From Roseivivax halotolerans (lineage in GTDB: Bacteria; Pseudomonadota; Alphaproteobacteria; Rhodobacterales; Rhodobacteraceae), in NCBI RefSeq assembly GCF_900115815.1, contig NZ_FOXV01000003.1:344130-408129 (forward strand): DNA of 64,000 nucleotides, written 5' to 3'. The position numbers and the translations under genes are program-made. Below the pieces are notes generated by a model that saw only the letters and a list, made by a program, of their open reading frames with translations, did not search any database and was not told where the DNA came from. Each line of letters starts with the position of its first letter. Position 1 is the first letter of the stretch. This document shows, in pieces, positions 27,228 through 35,795 of this stretch.

Positions 27228-28216
27228 AGCGGGCGCACCTCCGTCATCGGCTCCGCCTTGCCCAGGGGGGCAAAGGAGAGCGGGTTTCTGAGGGGAAGAC
27301 CGAAGGCTGCGGCCTCGATCTCGAAGACGTCGCCATCTCTCGGCTGCACCCCGTCGGCAAAGGACAAAGTCGCCGTGCCGAACATATGGACATGCACGTC
27401 GCCCGGCTGGCGGAAGATGTCATACTTGAAATGGTGGTGTTCGAGATTGGCGATCGTGTGGGACATGTTGGCCTCTCCCGAAAGGAAGGGCTTCTCGAAG
27501 ATCACCTCCTCCCCGCGCCGGATCCGGCTCGTGCCCTCGACGCTCTGCGGCAACTCGCCGACGAGGAGTTCCGGCCCGATGGCGCAGGGGCGCAGCTTGG
27601 AATGGGCGAGGTAGAGGTAGTTCTGCCGCTCGGTGACGTGATCCGAGAATTCATTGGCGAGGGCAAAGCCCAGGCGCACGGGCGCGCCGTCCGGCGCGAT
27701 CACGTAGATCCCTGCGATCTCGGGCTCTTCGCCGCCATCGAGCGCGAACGGCGGGCTTACGAGCGGCGCGCCGGGCGCGACGAGCGCCGCGCCGGTGCCC
27801 TTGTAGAACCATTCGGGCTGCACGCCCGCCGCGCCGTTGCCGGGCTTACCGCCCTCGACGCCCATGCGGAACATCTTCATCGAGTCGGTTTCGTCCTCGG
27901 GTTTCTTGGCATGCATCGAGGCCCGCGTTGAGGCCGACCCCAGATGCGTCAGGCCCGTTCCGGTGAGGTGCAGATGCGCCGGGTCGGCATGGGTCACGGG
28001 CGGCAGGAGGCGTCCTTCGGCAGCCAGAACCTCGAGATTGACCGCGCCATTGAGACCAAGCGACAAGACAAGGTCACGCAGGCCCACGCCCTCTTCGAGA
28101 GCGCGCATGGCAAGGTCGTAAAGCGACAGCTCGCTTTTCACCTCGTAGGCTTCGGACCCGTCGCGCGCGACGACCTGAATGCTTCCCGAGGATGTGCGGT
28201 ATTGGGACAGATGCAT
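27224..28216 (-). CDS. gguC: AraD1/GguC-family FAH-fold enzyme, probable 2-keto-3-deoxy-L-arabinonate dehydratase
   Basis: The 330-aa protein has an FAH-like fold with acidic metal-site residues in GEEPEIAGIYVI and KPFLSGEANMSHTIANLEHHHFKYD. It matches the AraD1/GguC group. GguC is the neighbour of chvE-gguAB in Agrobacterium, and members of this group act on 2-keto-3-deoxy sugar acids. In this operon the expected job is dehydration of L-2-keto-3-deoxyarabinonate to alpha-ketoglutaric semialdehyde. The stop overlaps the dehydratase start, and the gene begins 5 bp after gguB. Confidence 0.87.
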   Translation of the reverse strand: MHLSQYRTSSGSIQVVARDGSEAYEVKSELSLYDLAMRALEEGVGLRDLVLSLGLNGAVNLEVLAAEGRLLPPVTHADPAHLHLTGTGLTHLGSASTRASMHAKKPEDETDSMKMFRMGVEGGKPGNGAAGVQPEWFYKGTGAALVAPGAPLVSPPFALDGGEEPEIAGIYVIAPDGAPVRLGFALANEFSDHVTERQNYLYLAHSKLRPCAIGPELLVGELPQSVEGTSRIRRGEEVIFEKPFLSGEANMSHTIANLEHHHFKYDIFRQPGDVHVHMFGTATLSFADGVQPRDGDVFEIEAAAFGLPLRNPLSFAPLGKAEPMTEVRPL

Positions 28217-28220
28217 CGGC

Positions 28221-29429
28221 TCAGCCCTTCTTTTTGTTCATGACGTCGAAGATGACCGCAGCGAGCAGCACCAGGCCCTTGATGACCTGCTGGTAATCGA
28301 TGCCGATCCCGAGGATGGACATGCCATTATTCATGACACCCATGATGAAGGCGCCGATCACCGCGCCGATGACCGTGCCCACGCCGCCGGCCATCGACGC
28401 GCCGCCGATGAAGACCGCCGCGATCACGTCCAGCTCGAACGTCGCGCCCGCTTTCGGCGTCGCGGTGTTGAGCCGCGCAGCGAAGACGAGGCCCGCGAGG
28501 GCGGCCAGCATGCCCATATTGGCGAAGGTCAGGAAGGTCAGCCGCTGCGAGTTGATGCCCGACAGCGATGCCGCCTTCTCGTTGCCGCCAATGGCGTAGA
28601 TCCGCCGGCCGATCGTCGTGCGGCTCGTGATGAACGAATAGACCGCGATCAGGAGCGCCATGACGATGAAGACATTCGGCAGGCCGCGGAAATCGGCCAT
28701 GAGCCAGCTCATCCAGACGATACCGAAGAAGATGAGCGCGGTCTTCGCGGCGAAAAAGGCGAAGGGCTCGGCCGGAACGCCGGTGCGCGCCTCGGCCTGC
28801 CGGTTCCGGATCGCAAGCCATGTCAGGACAGCCGCAACCCCGAGGCCGATCAGGAGAGAGAGCAGGTTGAACCCCTCCATTCCGAAAGGATCGCCGATGA
28901 AGCCTGACGAGATCAGCTGAAACTCGCGTGGAAATGGACCGACCGACTGCCCGGCCAGAAGCCACAGCGTCAGCCCTTTGAAGACAAGCATGCCCGCAAG
29001 CGTCACGATGAAGGACGGAATGCGGAAATAGGCGACCCAGAAACCCTGCGCCGCCCCGATAAGCGCGCCCGCGGCGAGGCACAGGATGCCTGCGAGAAGG
29101 TAATGCATGTCCCAGTTGACGATCATCACCGCCGCAAGCGCCCCTATGAATCCCAGCACCGAGCCAACAGACAGATCGATATGCCCCGCGACGATCACGA
29201 GCAACATGCCCACGGCCATGATGATGATATAGGAATTCTGCAAAATCAGGTTGGTGAGGTTCACCGGACGCAAGAGAATGCCGCCGGTGGCGATCTGGAA
29301 GAAGGCCATGATCGCGATCAATGCGAACAGGATCCCGTATTCGCGCAGATGGGTCTTGAGAAACCGCCAGCTCGCGCTGGCCTGTTTCGCCGCCGGAGCC
29401 TCTCCTCCGCGGTCTACGGTCTCGCTCAT
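28221..29429 (-). CDS. gguB: Sugar ABC transporter permease, GguB/XylH type
   Basis: The 402-aa permease is longer than YtfT, with an N-terminal cytoplasmic tail ([17 protein letters not shown]), about ten membrane helices, and motifs [40 protein letters not shown] and [19 protein letters not shown]. This is the GguB/XylH group (mmsB), which imports pyranose sugars such as L-arabinose, D-galactose and D-xylose with ChvE. The ATG overlaps the gguA stop by 4 nt. Confidence 0.93.
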   Translation of the reverse strand: MSETVDRGGEAPAAKQASASWRFLKTHLREYGILFALIAIMAFFQIATGGILLRPVNLTNLILQNSYIIIMAVGMLLVIVAGHIDLSVGSVLGFIGALAAVMIVNWDMHYLLAGILCLAAGALIGAAQGFWVAYFRIPSFIVTLAGMLVFKGLTLWLLAGQSVGPFPREFQLISSGFIGDPFGMEGFNLLSLLIGLGVAAVLTWLAIRNRQAEARTGVPAEPFAFFAAKTALIFFGIVWMSWLMADFRGLPNVFIVMALLIAVYSFITSRTTIGRRIYAIGGNEKAASLSGINSQRLTFLTFANMGMLAALAGLVFAARLNTATPKAGATFELDVIAAVFIGGASMAGGVGTVIGAVIGAFIMGVMNNGMSILGIGIDYQQVIKGLVLLAAVIFDVMNKKKG

Positions 29430-30961
29430 GTCACGCGCTCCCCTGTCTTGATGATACGGGCCATGATCTTTTCCTGGCTGGCTTCGTGGGTGGGCATCTC
29501 GCCGACGAAGCGGCCCTCGTTCATGACGTAAAGACGATCCGTGATGCCAAGAAGCTCGGGCATCTCGGAGGAGATCACGACGATCGCCTTGCCCTGTTTG
29601 GCGAGATCCCGAATAACCGTGTAGATCTCGAATTTCGCGCCGACATCGATGCCGCGCGTCGGCTCATCGAGGATCAGGATATCCGGATCTGCGAAGAGCC
29701 ATTTCGACAGGACAACCTTCTGCTGGTTGCCGCCCGAGAGGTTCACCGTTTCCTGCTCGATCGAGCTCGACTTGATGTTGAGCCGCTCGCGGTACCGCTC
29801 GGCGACCTCGGTCTCGCGGGCGCGATTCAGCACCATCCCGTCTGCCACGGCATCAAGCTTGGCCATCGAGATGTTGCGCCGGATCGTATCCTCGAGCACC
29901 AGCCCATAGGTCTTGCGATCCTCGGTGGCATAGGCCAGCCCGGCATTGATCGCGCGTCGCACGCTCGACAGGTCGACCGGCTGGCCGTTGATCTTCGCGC
30001 TGCCCGAGATGTCGCGCCCGTAGGACCGGCCGAAAAGGCTCATGGCCAGTTCAGTCCGGCCCGCGCCCATCAGACCGGCAATCCCCAAGACCTCGCCTTT
30101 CCGGACATGGAAGGACACGTCGCGCACAACGATGCGGTCAGCGTCGATGGGGTGATGAACGGTCCAGTTCACGACCTCCAGCGCGACCTCTTCGGTGAAG
30201 GTCGGCTCGCGCGGCGGGAAGCGGTCGTCGAGCGCGCGCCCCACCATGTCGCGGATGATGTCGTCTTCGCTGATCCCGCCCGAACAATCGAGCCGGGACA
30301 CCGTCGATCCGTCACGCAGAACGGTGATCGTATCGGCCACCTGGCTGATTTCATTGAGCTTGTGACTGATCAGGATCGAGGTCACGCCCTGCCGGCGGAA
30401 TTCCTTCAGAAGCGAGAGCAGCTTCTCGCTGTCCTGCTCGTTGAGCGACGAAGTCGGCTCGTCCAGGATCAAGAGCCGCACATCCTTCGACAGCGCCTTG
30501 GCGATTTCCACGAGCTGCTGCTTGCCGAGGCCAAGATCGCCGACCGGCGTCTTGGGGCTTTCGTTCAGCCCGACCCTTTCGAGCAGCTCGGCCGCCCGCC
30601 GTTCGGTCTGCCGCCAGTCTATGATGCCCCCCGCGGCGCGCTCGTTGCCGAGAAAGATGTTCTCCGCCACCGACAGAAGCGGCACCAGCGCCAGTTCCTG
30701 GTGGATGATGGCAATGCCGACCGCCTCGCTGTCGCGGATCGTGCGGAAGGATTGCACCTCGCCGTCGAAGACGATCTCGCCGTCATAGGTTCCGTGCGGG
30801 TAGACGCCCGACAGCACCTTCATCAGCGTGGACTTTCCCGCGCCGTTCTCTCCGACCAGCGCATGGATTTCTCCCGTCTTGACGCTCAGGTTCACCCGGT
30901 CGAGCGCCTTCACGCCCGGGAATTCCTTCGTGATGTCCCGCATCTCGAGGATCGTCGACAT
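29426..30961 (-). CDS. gguA: Sugar ABC transporter ATP-binding protein, GguA/MmsA type
   Basis: The 511-aa protein has two ATPase domains: Walker [10 protein letters not shown], signature [16 protein letters not shown], Walker [11 protein letters not shown] in the first; a degenerate P-loop ([11 protein letters not shown]), [15 protein letters not shown] and [12 protein letters not shown] in the second. The ATG at 30961 gives [20 protein letters not shown], the standard N-terminus. It powers GguB with ChvE as the binding protein. Confidence 0.94.
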   Translation of the reverse strand: MSTILEMRDITKEFPGVKALDRVNLSVKTGEIHALVGENGAGKSTLMKVLSGVYPHGTYDGEIVFDGEVQSFRTIRDSEAVGIAIIHQELALVPLLSVAENIFLGNERAAGGIIDWRQTERRAAELLERVGLNESPKTPVGDLGLGKQQLVEIAKALSKDVRLLILDEPTSSLNEQDSEKLLSLLKEFRRQGVTSILISHKLNEISQVADTITVLRDGSTVSRLDCSGGISEDDIIRDMVGRALDDRFPPREPTFTEEVALEVVNWTVHHPIDADRIVVRDVSFHVRKGEVLGIAGLMGAGRTELAMSLFGRSYGRDISGSAKINGQPVDLSSVRRAINAGLAYATEDRKTYGLVLEDTIRRNISMAKLDAVADGMVLNRARETEVAERYRERLNIKSSSIEQETVNLSGGNQQKVVLSKWLFADPDILILDEPTRGIDVGAKFEIYTVIRDLAKQGKAIVVISSEMPELLGITDRLYVMNEGRFVGEMPTHEASQEKIMARIIKTGERVT

Positions 30962-30986
30962 GTCGCGATGTCCTGTGTTTGATCGT

Positions 30987-31009
30987 CCCCCCGGCGCGCC
31001 GCCGGGGGG
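30987..31009 (-). promoter_or_regulatory. Intercistronic hairpin between chvE and gguA
   Basis: CCCCCCGGCG/CGCCGGGGGG form a perfect 10-bp stem with a 3-nt loop in the 86-bp gap after chvE. It may protect the chvE mRNA 3' end or let only part of the transcripts continue into gguA, a usual way to make more binding protein than channel. Confidence 0.6.
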
Positions 31010-31047
31010 CTTTCGTGACCGGCGCCGAAGCGCGGCCACAGGGAGGA

Positions 31048-32112
31048 TCACTCGAGCTCGGAGGCCTCGTAATAGCCCGAGTCGATCAGCACTTCGGTGA
31101 TGTTCTCCTCGGTCACCGGCACCGGCTCCAGGAGGTAGGAGGGGACGACCTTGACGCCGTTGTCATAGGTCTCGGTGTCGTTGATCTCGGGCTCGCCGCC
31201 CTGCAGGAGCGCATCCACCATGCCAACGGTCACGCGCGCAAGTTCGCGGGTGTCCTTGAAGATGGTCGAATACTGATCGCCGCGCTGGATCGCCTTGACC
31301 GAGGGGATCTCGGCATCCTGCCCGGTGACGATGGGCATCGCCATGTCGCCTGAGCCGTAGCCGACACCGCGCAGCGACGAGATGATGCCGATCGAGAGCC
31401 CATCGTAAGGCGACAGAACGCCGTGGACGCGCGCATCGGTGTAGTTCGCGGAGAGAAGGTTATCCATGCGCGCCTGCGCCACCGAGCCGTCCCAGCGCAG
31501 GGTGCCCACCGTGTCCATGCCCATCTGGCCTGACACGATCTGGATCGAGCCGTCATCGATCAACGGCTGCAAAACGCTCATTGCGCCATCGTAGAAGAAA
31601 TAGGCGTTGTTGTCGTCGGGGCTGCCCCCGAAAAGCTCGACGTTCCATTGCTCGGCATCCGGGAACCTCTCTTCGAGGCCGTTCACGAGGTTGGTCGCCT
31701 GCTGCACACCAACCTGGAAATTGTCGAAGGTGGCGTAGTAGTCGACATCGCCGGAATCGCGGATGAGACGGTCATAGGCCACGACCGGAATGTCCATCGC
31801 AGCGGCGTTGGCCAGCGCGTTCGTCAGCGTCGTGCCGTCGATCGCCGCGATCACCAGCGCGTCGACGCCCGTGGTGATCATGTTCTCGATCTGCGCGAGC
31901 TGGTTGGGAATGTCGTCCTCGGCATATTGAAGGTTTGTCTCGTAGCCGGCTTCCTCGAACTGGGCGACCATGCTCTCTCCATCGGAGATCCAGCGCGCCG
32001 AAGATTTCGTGGGCATCGAAATGCCGATCGTTCCCGAATCCTGCGCGAAGGCGGGCATCGCGATCAGGGTAGCCAAAGCGGTCGCGCCGAGGGCGCGTCT
32101 CGTGAATGTCAT
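31048..32112 (-). CDS. chvE: Multiple-sugar-binding periplasmic protein ChvE
   Basis: The 354-aa protein has a signal peptide ([20 protein letters not shown]) and a type I binding fold with [21 protein letters not shown], the ChvE opening. Other ChvE-like runs are [41 protein letters not shown] and [22 protein letters not shown]. ChvE proteins bind L-arabinose, D-galactose, D-glucose and related sugars. It is the first gene of the sugar operon and divergent from the LysR gene. The upstream in-frame extension lacks a signal peptide and is not used. Confidence 0.93.
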   Translation of the reverse strand: MTFTRRALGATALATLIAMPAFAQDSGTIGISMPTKSSARWISDGESMVAQFEEAGYETNLQYAEDDIPNQLAQIENMITTGVDALVIAAIDGTTLTNALANAAAMDIPVVAYDRLIRDSGDVDYYATFDNFQVGVQQATNLVNGLEERFPDAEQWNVELFGGSPDDNNAYFFYDGAMSVLQPLIDDGSIQIVSGQMGMDTVGTLRWDGSVAQARMDNLLSANYTDARVHGVLSPYDGLSIGIISSLRGVGYGSGDMAMPIVTGQDAEIPSVKAIQRGDQYSTIFKDTRELARVTVGMVDALLQGGEPEINDTETYDNGVKVVPSYLLEPVPVTEENITEVLIDSGYYEASELE

Positions 32113-32223
32113 GTTATCCTCCCAGACAGGCGGAGCGGACTGCCCCACATCGGCCGCCCCTCGTGCCATCCGTGTCTCCTCACGGGCTGCAAGCGAGCGG
32201 CTCGCGCCCACACTTGCGCTACG

Positions 32224-32275
32224 GATATATATCAGTCAAATGATTAAATGGCAGATAGATATATCATTTCTGATA
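32224..32275. promoter_or_regulatory. AT-rich operator region between chvE and the LysR gene
   Basis: The 195-bp divergent gap contains a cluster of dyads: GATATATATC (32224-32233), ATCA-N6-TGAT (32231-32244) and TATCA-TTTC-TGATA (32262-32275). These stand out from the GC-rich surroundings and recur in the same TATCA/TGATA letters, as expected for a LysR-type binding region controlling both promoters. The region would be coding if the LysR gene began earlier, which argues for its start at 32308. Confidence 0.5.
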
Positions 32276-32307
32276 TGTTATTTCCGTGGGAGACCAGAGG
32301 CAGACCG

Positions 32308-33246
32308 ATGACTGAACTCATTCGAAGCGGGCTGAAATTCTCGCATCTCCGAATCCTCGCGGCGCTCCGCGAAACCGGGAAAATCGGCGCTGCGGCGCAA
32401 CATGCGGGCATGACCCAGCCTGCGGCCTCGCGGCTTCTGGCACAGCTCGAGACGATGCTCGGAACGCCGCTTTACGTGCGCCACGCACAAGGTGTCGTTC
32501 TGACCGAAGCGGGGCGGACGCTCGCAGACCAGGCTATCGCCACCTTGCGCGATCTCGACCGGACGCATCAGCAGATCGGCCAGATCGCGAGCGGCACGCG
32601 CGGCCATGTGCGGATCGGATCTGTGACCGGCCCTTCGCTCGACCTTCTTCTGCCCGTCCTGCGCGAGATCCGGGTCGCCTATCCCGACATCCAGACGAGC
32701 GTGAACATCGACACGTCGGACCGGCTGGCGGAGGGGCTTATCGCCGATGAGCTCGATCTCTATATAGGCCGGATCCCGGACCAGGCCGATGCGCGCCCTT
32801 TCGCGATCAAGACGATCGGCCCCGAGCCCATCAGCCTCGTGGTCCGTCTGGACCATCCCCTGAGCGGACGCTCGGGTCTCACGATCGACGATTGCCTGCC
32901 CTTCGATTGGGTGATGCAGCCTCCGGGCGGCCTTCTGCGCCGCACGGCGGAAGCCTATCTTCTGGAGCGCGGCAGGCCGCTTCCAAGGCGCGTTCTCGGC
33001 ACGACCTCGATCCTCTTCACGCTGGCCCATGTGAACGAGACGAACGCCATCGCCCCCCTCGCCCGCGCAGTCGCAAGCTTCTTCATCGAGCGCGGCGGTC
33101 TCGGAAGCCGCCTTTCGATCCTGCCTGTCGCCTCCGACATGGCCGTGGGCGATTATGGCATCGTCACCCGCACGGAAGAGGCGCTGTCCCCAGCCGCGGC
33201 GCAGGTCTTTGACCTCTTGGGACGATATAGTCGATCGAAGGAATGA
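32308..33246 (+). CDS. LysR-family regulator of the sugar operon (GbpR-like)
   Basis: The 312-aa protein has the LysR helix-turn-helix (GAAAQHAGMTQPAASRLLAQ, about residues 24-43) followed by an effector-binding domain (GHVRIGSVTGPSLDLLLPVL). In Agrobacterium, GbpR is a LysR protein encoded next to chvE that represses or activates it according to sugar. The same divergent arrangement here suggests the same role. An ATG at 32308 preceded by GACCAGAGGCAG is preferred to an earlier in-frame ATG, which would run through the operator dyads. Confidence 0.88.
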   Translation: MTELIRSGLKFSHLRILAALRETGKIGAAAQHAGMTQPAASRLLAQLETMLGTPLYVRHAQGVVLTEAGRTLADQAIATLRDLDRTHQQIGQIASGTRGHVRIGSVTGPSLDLLLPVLREIRVAYPDIQTSVNIDTSDRLAEGLIADELDLYIGRIPDQADARPFAIKTIGPEPISLVVRLDHPLSGRSGLTIDDCLPFDWVMQPPGGLLRRTAEAYLLERGRPLPRRVLGTTSILFTLAHVNETNAIAPLARAVASFFIERGGLGSRLSILPVASDMAVGDYGIVTRTEEALSPAAAQVFDLLGRYSRSKE

Positions 33247-33352
33247 TGGTCGAATTGCAGGAATGGGCCGGGCGCTTGCGCCAAGCGACCCAGCGCCAGA
33301 ACATGTGCAGTAATTCCGGCTGAGGCGAATTCGCGATAGCGCTGCAAGGGAA

Positions 33353-33367
33353 ATGGCGGAGAGGAAG
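33353..33367. repeat. Left attachment site (attL), 15-bp direct repeat
   Basis: This copy of the 15-bp sequence lies 107 bp after the LysR stop codon. It matches 43924-43938 exactly, where it forms the CCA end and acceptor 3' strand of tRNA-Ser(GGA). Flanking bases differ on both sides. Confidence 0.88.
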
Positions 33368-33381
33368 TCCGGTACACTGCC

Positions 33382-33480
33382 GTCCAGAGAAGTCCAGGGG
33401 TGATTTTTTAAAGCATCCAAATCATGTGGTTACATTAAAATATGGCCGCTACTTGTCCATTATAGTCCAGACTTATCCAT
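33382..33480. repeat. Helically phased GTCCA repeats beside attL
   Basis: GTCCAG occurs at 33382 and 33392; then GTCCAT, GTCCAG and ATCCAT occur at 33455, 33465 and 33475. Each step inside a cluster is exactly 10 bp. Such phased hexamers next to an attachment site are typical of binding sites for an excisionase/directionality factor or integrase arm domain. An AlpA protein encoded in the element is a candidate binder. Confidence 0.5.
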
Positions 33481-33486
33481 TGACAG

Positions 33487-33516
33487 CCCCTAAAATTTAG
33501 GGGCAGCGTAGGGGCG
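33487..33516. repeat. TAGGGGC arm-type motifs, left end
   Basis: A perfect 17-bp palindrome (CCCCTAAA-A-TTTAGGGG, 33487-33503) is followed by another TAGGGGC copy near 33509. The same TTTAGGGG core recurs at the right end of the element (about 43368, 43861, 43872 and 43913) and is rare in between. These are candidate integrase arm-binding sites. Confidence 0.5.
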
Positions 33517-33541
33517 TCACAACATGAAAGAAGGCTGCCCC

Positions 33542-33808
33542 ATGCACCCCACACGGATTACCGCTGGTATCAATCGCGGCAATGAACGCCCCTTGGAAAC
33601 CATGCTTCGGTGCTTTGCCGGTTCGTCCCGTCCGTTCACTTTAGAGATCGAGGCAGAGGACGCGGAACAGTTGAATACTGCGATCGTGCAAGCAGCTCAC
33701 AGCTTGGGCGATCCCGACCGGGTTTCAGCCATCCGCCTCGCGGCAAACGCCATCTGCGCCGAGTTGGATATTGAGCCTCGCCCGGTGGAGCCAGCCAAGC
33801 TCCATTGA
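33542..33808 (+). CDS. Small hypothetical protein, first gene of the element
   Basis: The 88-aa protein starts at an ATG with AAGAAGG 7 nt upstream. It reads MHPTRITAGINRGNERPLET and looks alpha/beta with a helical C-terminal half (NTAIVQAAHSLGDPDRVSAI). I recognise no family. It precedes the integrase gene by 81 bp on the same strand and may be a regulator or accessory to integration, but this is a guess. An upstream in-frame ATG at 33524 has no ribosome binding site. Confidence 0.5.
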   Translation: MHPTRITAGINRGNERPLETMLRCFAGSSRPFTLEIEAEDAEQLNTAIVQAAHSLGDPDRVSAIRLAANAICAELDIEPRPVEPAKLH

Positions 33809-33923
33809 ACTGGCGGCCCACCCGGCCAAGCACATGACGCAGCTTGGTTGAACAGCCAAGCCAACCAGCCAAGCGCAGAAAGACCTCCCATGACCCGTGG
33901 CATCCACAGGCTAACAGCCAAGC
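33793..33923. repeat. AGCCAAGC direct repeats around the integrase start
   Basis: AGCCAAGC occurs at 33793, 33853-33861 (as AGCCAAGC from 33854), 33867 and 33916, with GGCCAAGC at 33824; AGCTTGGTTG at 33841 is a partial inverse. The spacing is uneven (13-49 bp). Clustering just before and at the start of the integrase gene suggests control sites, but the two copies inside coding sequence could be chance. Confidence 0.35.
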
Positions 33924-35155
33924 AGATTGAAAACGCAGAGGCGGGCAAGAGCCTTTCAGACGGCGGCGGTCTGTCACTCAGATGTGGCCGCTCTGGCGCT
34001 TCGCGATGGGTTCTCCGATACAAGATGCGGGGCATGCCCCAGCGCGAAATGGGGCTGGGCTCATACCCGGCCACAACGCTGGCACAAGCGAGGCAAAAGG
34101 CGGCGCGAGCACGCGAAAGCATTGCCCAGGGCCAAGACCCGATAGAAGCTGCCGACCAACAAGCCGCCCAGGCCAAAGCCGCAGCACAAGCTGCCAAAGC
34201 TGAGGCAATGACATTTGGTCGCTACGCGGACGAGGTATTTCTTCCCGCCGTGCTGCCCCGATTTTCCAACGCTGCCCACGTTCAGCAATGGGAGGCAACG
34301 TTTCGACGCCACGCCGCCACGCTCAAGGATAAGCCGCTGGCAGCGATAACGCGGGAGGATATTCTGGCAGTGTTGGAACCGATTTGGGCGACGAAGAACG
34401 TCACTGCCAGCCGAAGCCGTGAGCGCATCGAGCGACTATTCAGCCACGCGACACAAAACGGTTTCTATGTTGGAGATAACCCCGCCGCATGGCGTCAGTT
34501 CGATGCAACCCTGCCCGCGCCGCGCAAGCTGACGAAAGGGCACCACGCCAGCATTTCGCATCGTGAGATTGCGCCTTTCATCGAAAAGCTGAGGGCCAGA
34601 CAAACGGAGAGCATGGCCGCGCTCATGCTTGAATGGATTGCCCTTTCAGCGTGCCGCACTGGCGAGGCGCGCTTTGCAACGTGGTCAGAAATCGACCTGG
34701 AACGTATGACGTGGACCATCCCTGCCCAGCGCATGAAAATGCGGCGGGCTCATGTAGCGCCGATCACAGAGCGCATGGCCGCCATCCTGTCGGAAACCAA
34801 ACGACGCCTTGGCCGCGAGGCGCGCGAAGATGATTGGCTGTTTCCCGGCCCGAGAGAGGGAATGCCTCTGTCCGAAATGGCGGCGATGATGCAGCTCAAG
34901 CGGATGGATTTCGGCGGCTACACCGTACATGGGCTCCGCGCGACGTTCAAAAGCTGGGCCGCGACTTGCACAGAGTTTCCGCGCGAATTGATCGAGGAAC
35001 AGTTGGCCCACCAGCTTGGAGCCGTTGAGGGCGCATATCTCAGAGAGGCCACCGTAGAGCGGCGGCGCGGCATGATGGAGGAATGGGCGCGTCACCTGAA
35101 CGGCAGTCACGCCGAGCAGCAAGAGGGCAAACAAGTGTCGCTGAGCGCCCATTAA
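33890..35155 (+). CDS. int: P4-type tyrosine recombinase (integrase)
   Basis: The 421-aa protein has an N-terminal arm-binding DUF4102 domain (DGGGLSLRCGRSGASRWVLR, then MGLGSYPATTLAQAR), a core-binding domain around 107-205, and the catalytic domain. The active residues are visible: Arg256 (ACRTGEARF), Lys near 283, His347 and Arg350 (TVHGLRATF), His374 (LAHQLG) and Tyr383 (EGAYLRE). Such enzymes integrate elements into tRNA 3' ends, which fits the flanking repeats. The ATG is preferred to an earlier in-frame TTG with no good site. It lies at the end far from the intact tRNA, an unusual placement. Confidence 0.94.
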   Translation: MTRGIHRLTAKQIENAEAGKSLSDGGGLSLRCGRSGASRWVLRYKMRGMPQREMGLGSYPATTLAQARQKAARARESIAQGQDPIEAADQQAAQAKAAAQAAKAEAMTFGRYADEVFLPAVLPRFSNAAHVQQWEATFRRHAATLKDKPLAAITREDILAVLEPIWATKNVTASRSRERIERLFSHATQNGFYVGDNPAAWRQFDATLPAPRKLTKGHHASISHREIAPFIEKLRARQTESMAALMLEWIALSACRTGEARFATWSEIDLERMTWTIPAQRMKMRRAHVAPITERMAAILSETKRRLGREAREDDWLFPGPREGMPLSEMAAMMQLKRMDFGGYTVHGLRATFKSWAATCTEFPRELIEEQLAHQLGAVEGAYLREATVERRRGMMEEWARHLNGSHAEQQEGKQVSLSAH

Positions 35156-35479
35156 GCTTTCATTTCACCGATCCGCCCAAGTCATTGAACGCAAGTCTAA
35201 AATCATTTTACGCCAAATGCGAAGCTACATGAAAAACACACGAAAGATACAAAGCGACTGATAATAAACGATTTTTTTCGATAATTCTTCTTGGTGCGCT
35301 TGCGTAGTTATACCCACTCCAGATATTGTGGGACGTAGCCGGATAAGCTGAGACTGCGAAGCCCCGGTCGCGGTGTAGACCGCCATTAAACCTCTCGCCA
35401 TCGCCGCGCAGTTCCCGATGGGAGGGGAAACTCACAACCGCTGAACAAACAGCTGGTTGGCATCCCATGGAGGCATGGC
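35156..35479. other. Non-coding stretch between int and alpA
   Basis: This 324-bp region is AT-rich in its first part (with a run of seven T at about 35272) and holds no supported gene. It probably contains the integrase transcript end and the promoter of alpA, whose ribosome binding site GGAGG is at 35469-35473. An open frame on the minus strand (35208-35507) is not protein-like. Confidence 0.5.
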
Positions 35480-35689
35480 ATGCAGAGCCCGACCTACAAT
35501 CAAGCAAGCCCCGAGCGGCTACTCAAAATGCCGGAAGTGACGCATATGACCGGCTTTGCCCGCAGTCAGGTCTACGCGATGATTTCGACAGGTGCATTTC
35601 CTCGCCCAATCAAGCTTGGCCGATGCTCACGCTGGCCCGAAAGCGAAGTCTTGAGCTGGATCGAAGATCGCAAGTGCGAGCGCCAATAA
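35480..35689 (+). CDS. alpA: AlpA-family DNA-binding regulator
   Basis: The 69-aa protein has the AlpA helix-turn-helix pattern: RLLKMPEVTHMTGFARSQVY, AMISTGAFPRPIKLG and RWPESEVLSWIEDR. AlpA proteins activate integrase or act as Cox/Xis-like excision factors in P4-type elements. A GGAGG site lies 7 nt before the ATG. It is the first of a run of three plus-strand genes with the 206-aa protein and the helicase. Confidence 0.9.
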   Translation: MQSPTYNQASPERLLKMPEVTHMTGFARSQVYAMISTGAFPRPIKLGRCSRWPESEVLSWIEDRKCERQ

Positions 35690-35795
35690 GCTTACCACCC
35701 GAATGAAAACGGCGGCCCAAACGAGCCGCCGAATATCTGAAACGCGCTGAGCCCCCACGGTCCAAGGTGGAACCAGCGCGATTGGAGTATTTGAC

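Noticed and set aside
33848..33889. Longer integrase start at a TTG codon
   Set aside because: No ribosome binding site precedes it and the extra 14 residues (MNSQANQPSAERPP) are not typical; the ATG at 33890 is the natural start.
35208..35507. Open reading frame on the minus strand between int and alpA
   Set aside because: It has no ribosome binding site, its translation is not protein-like, and it lies across the alpA control region.
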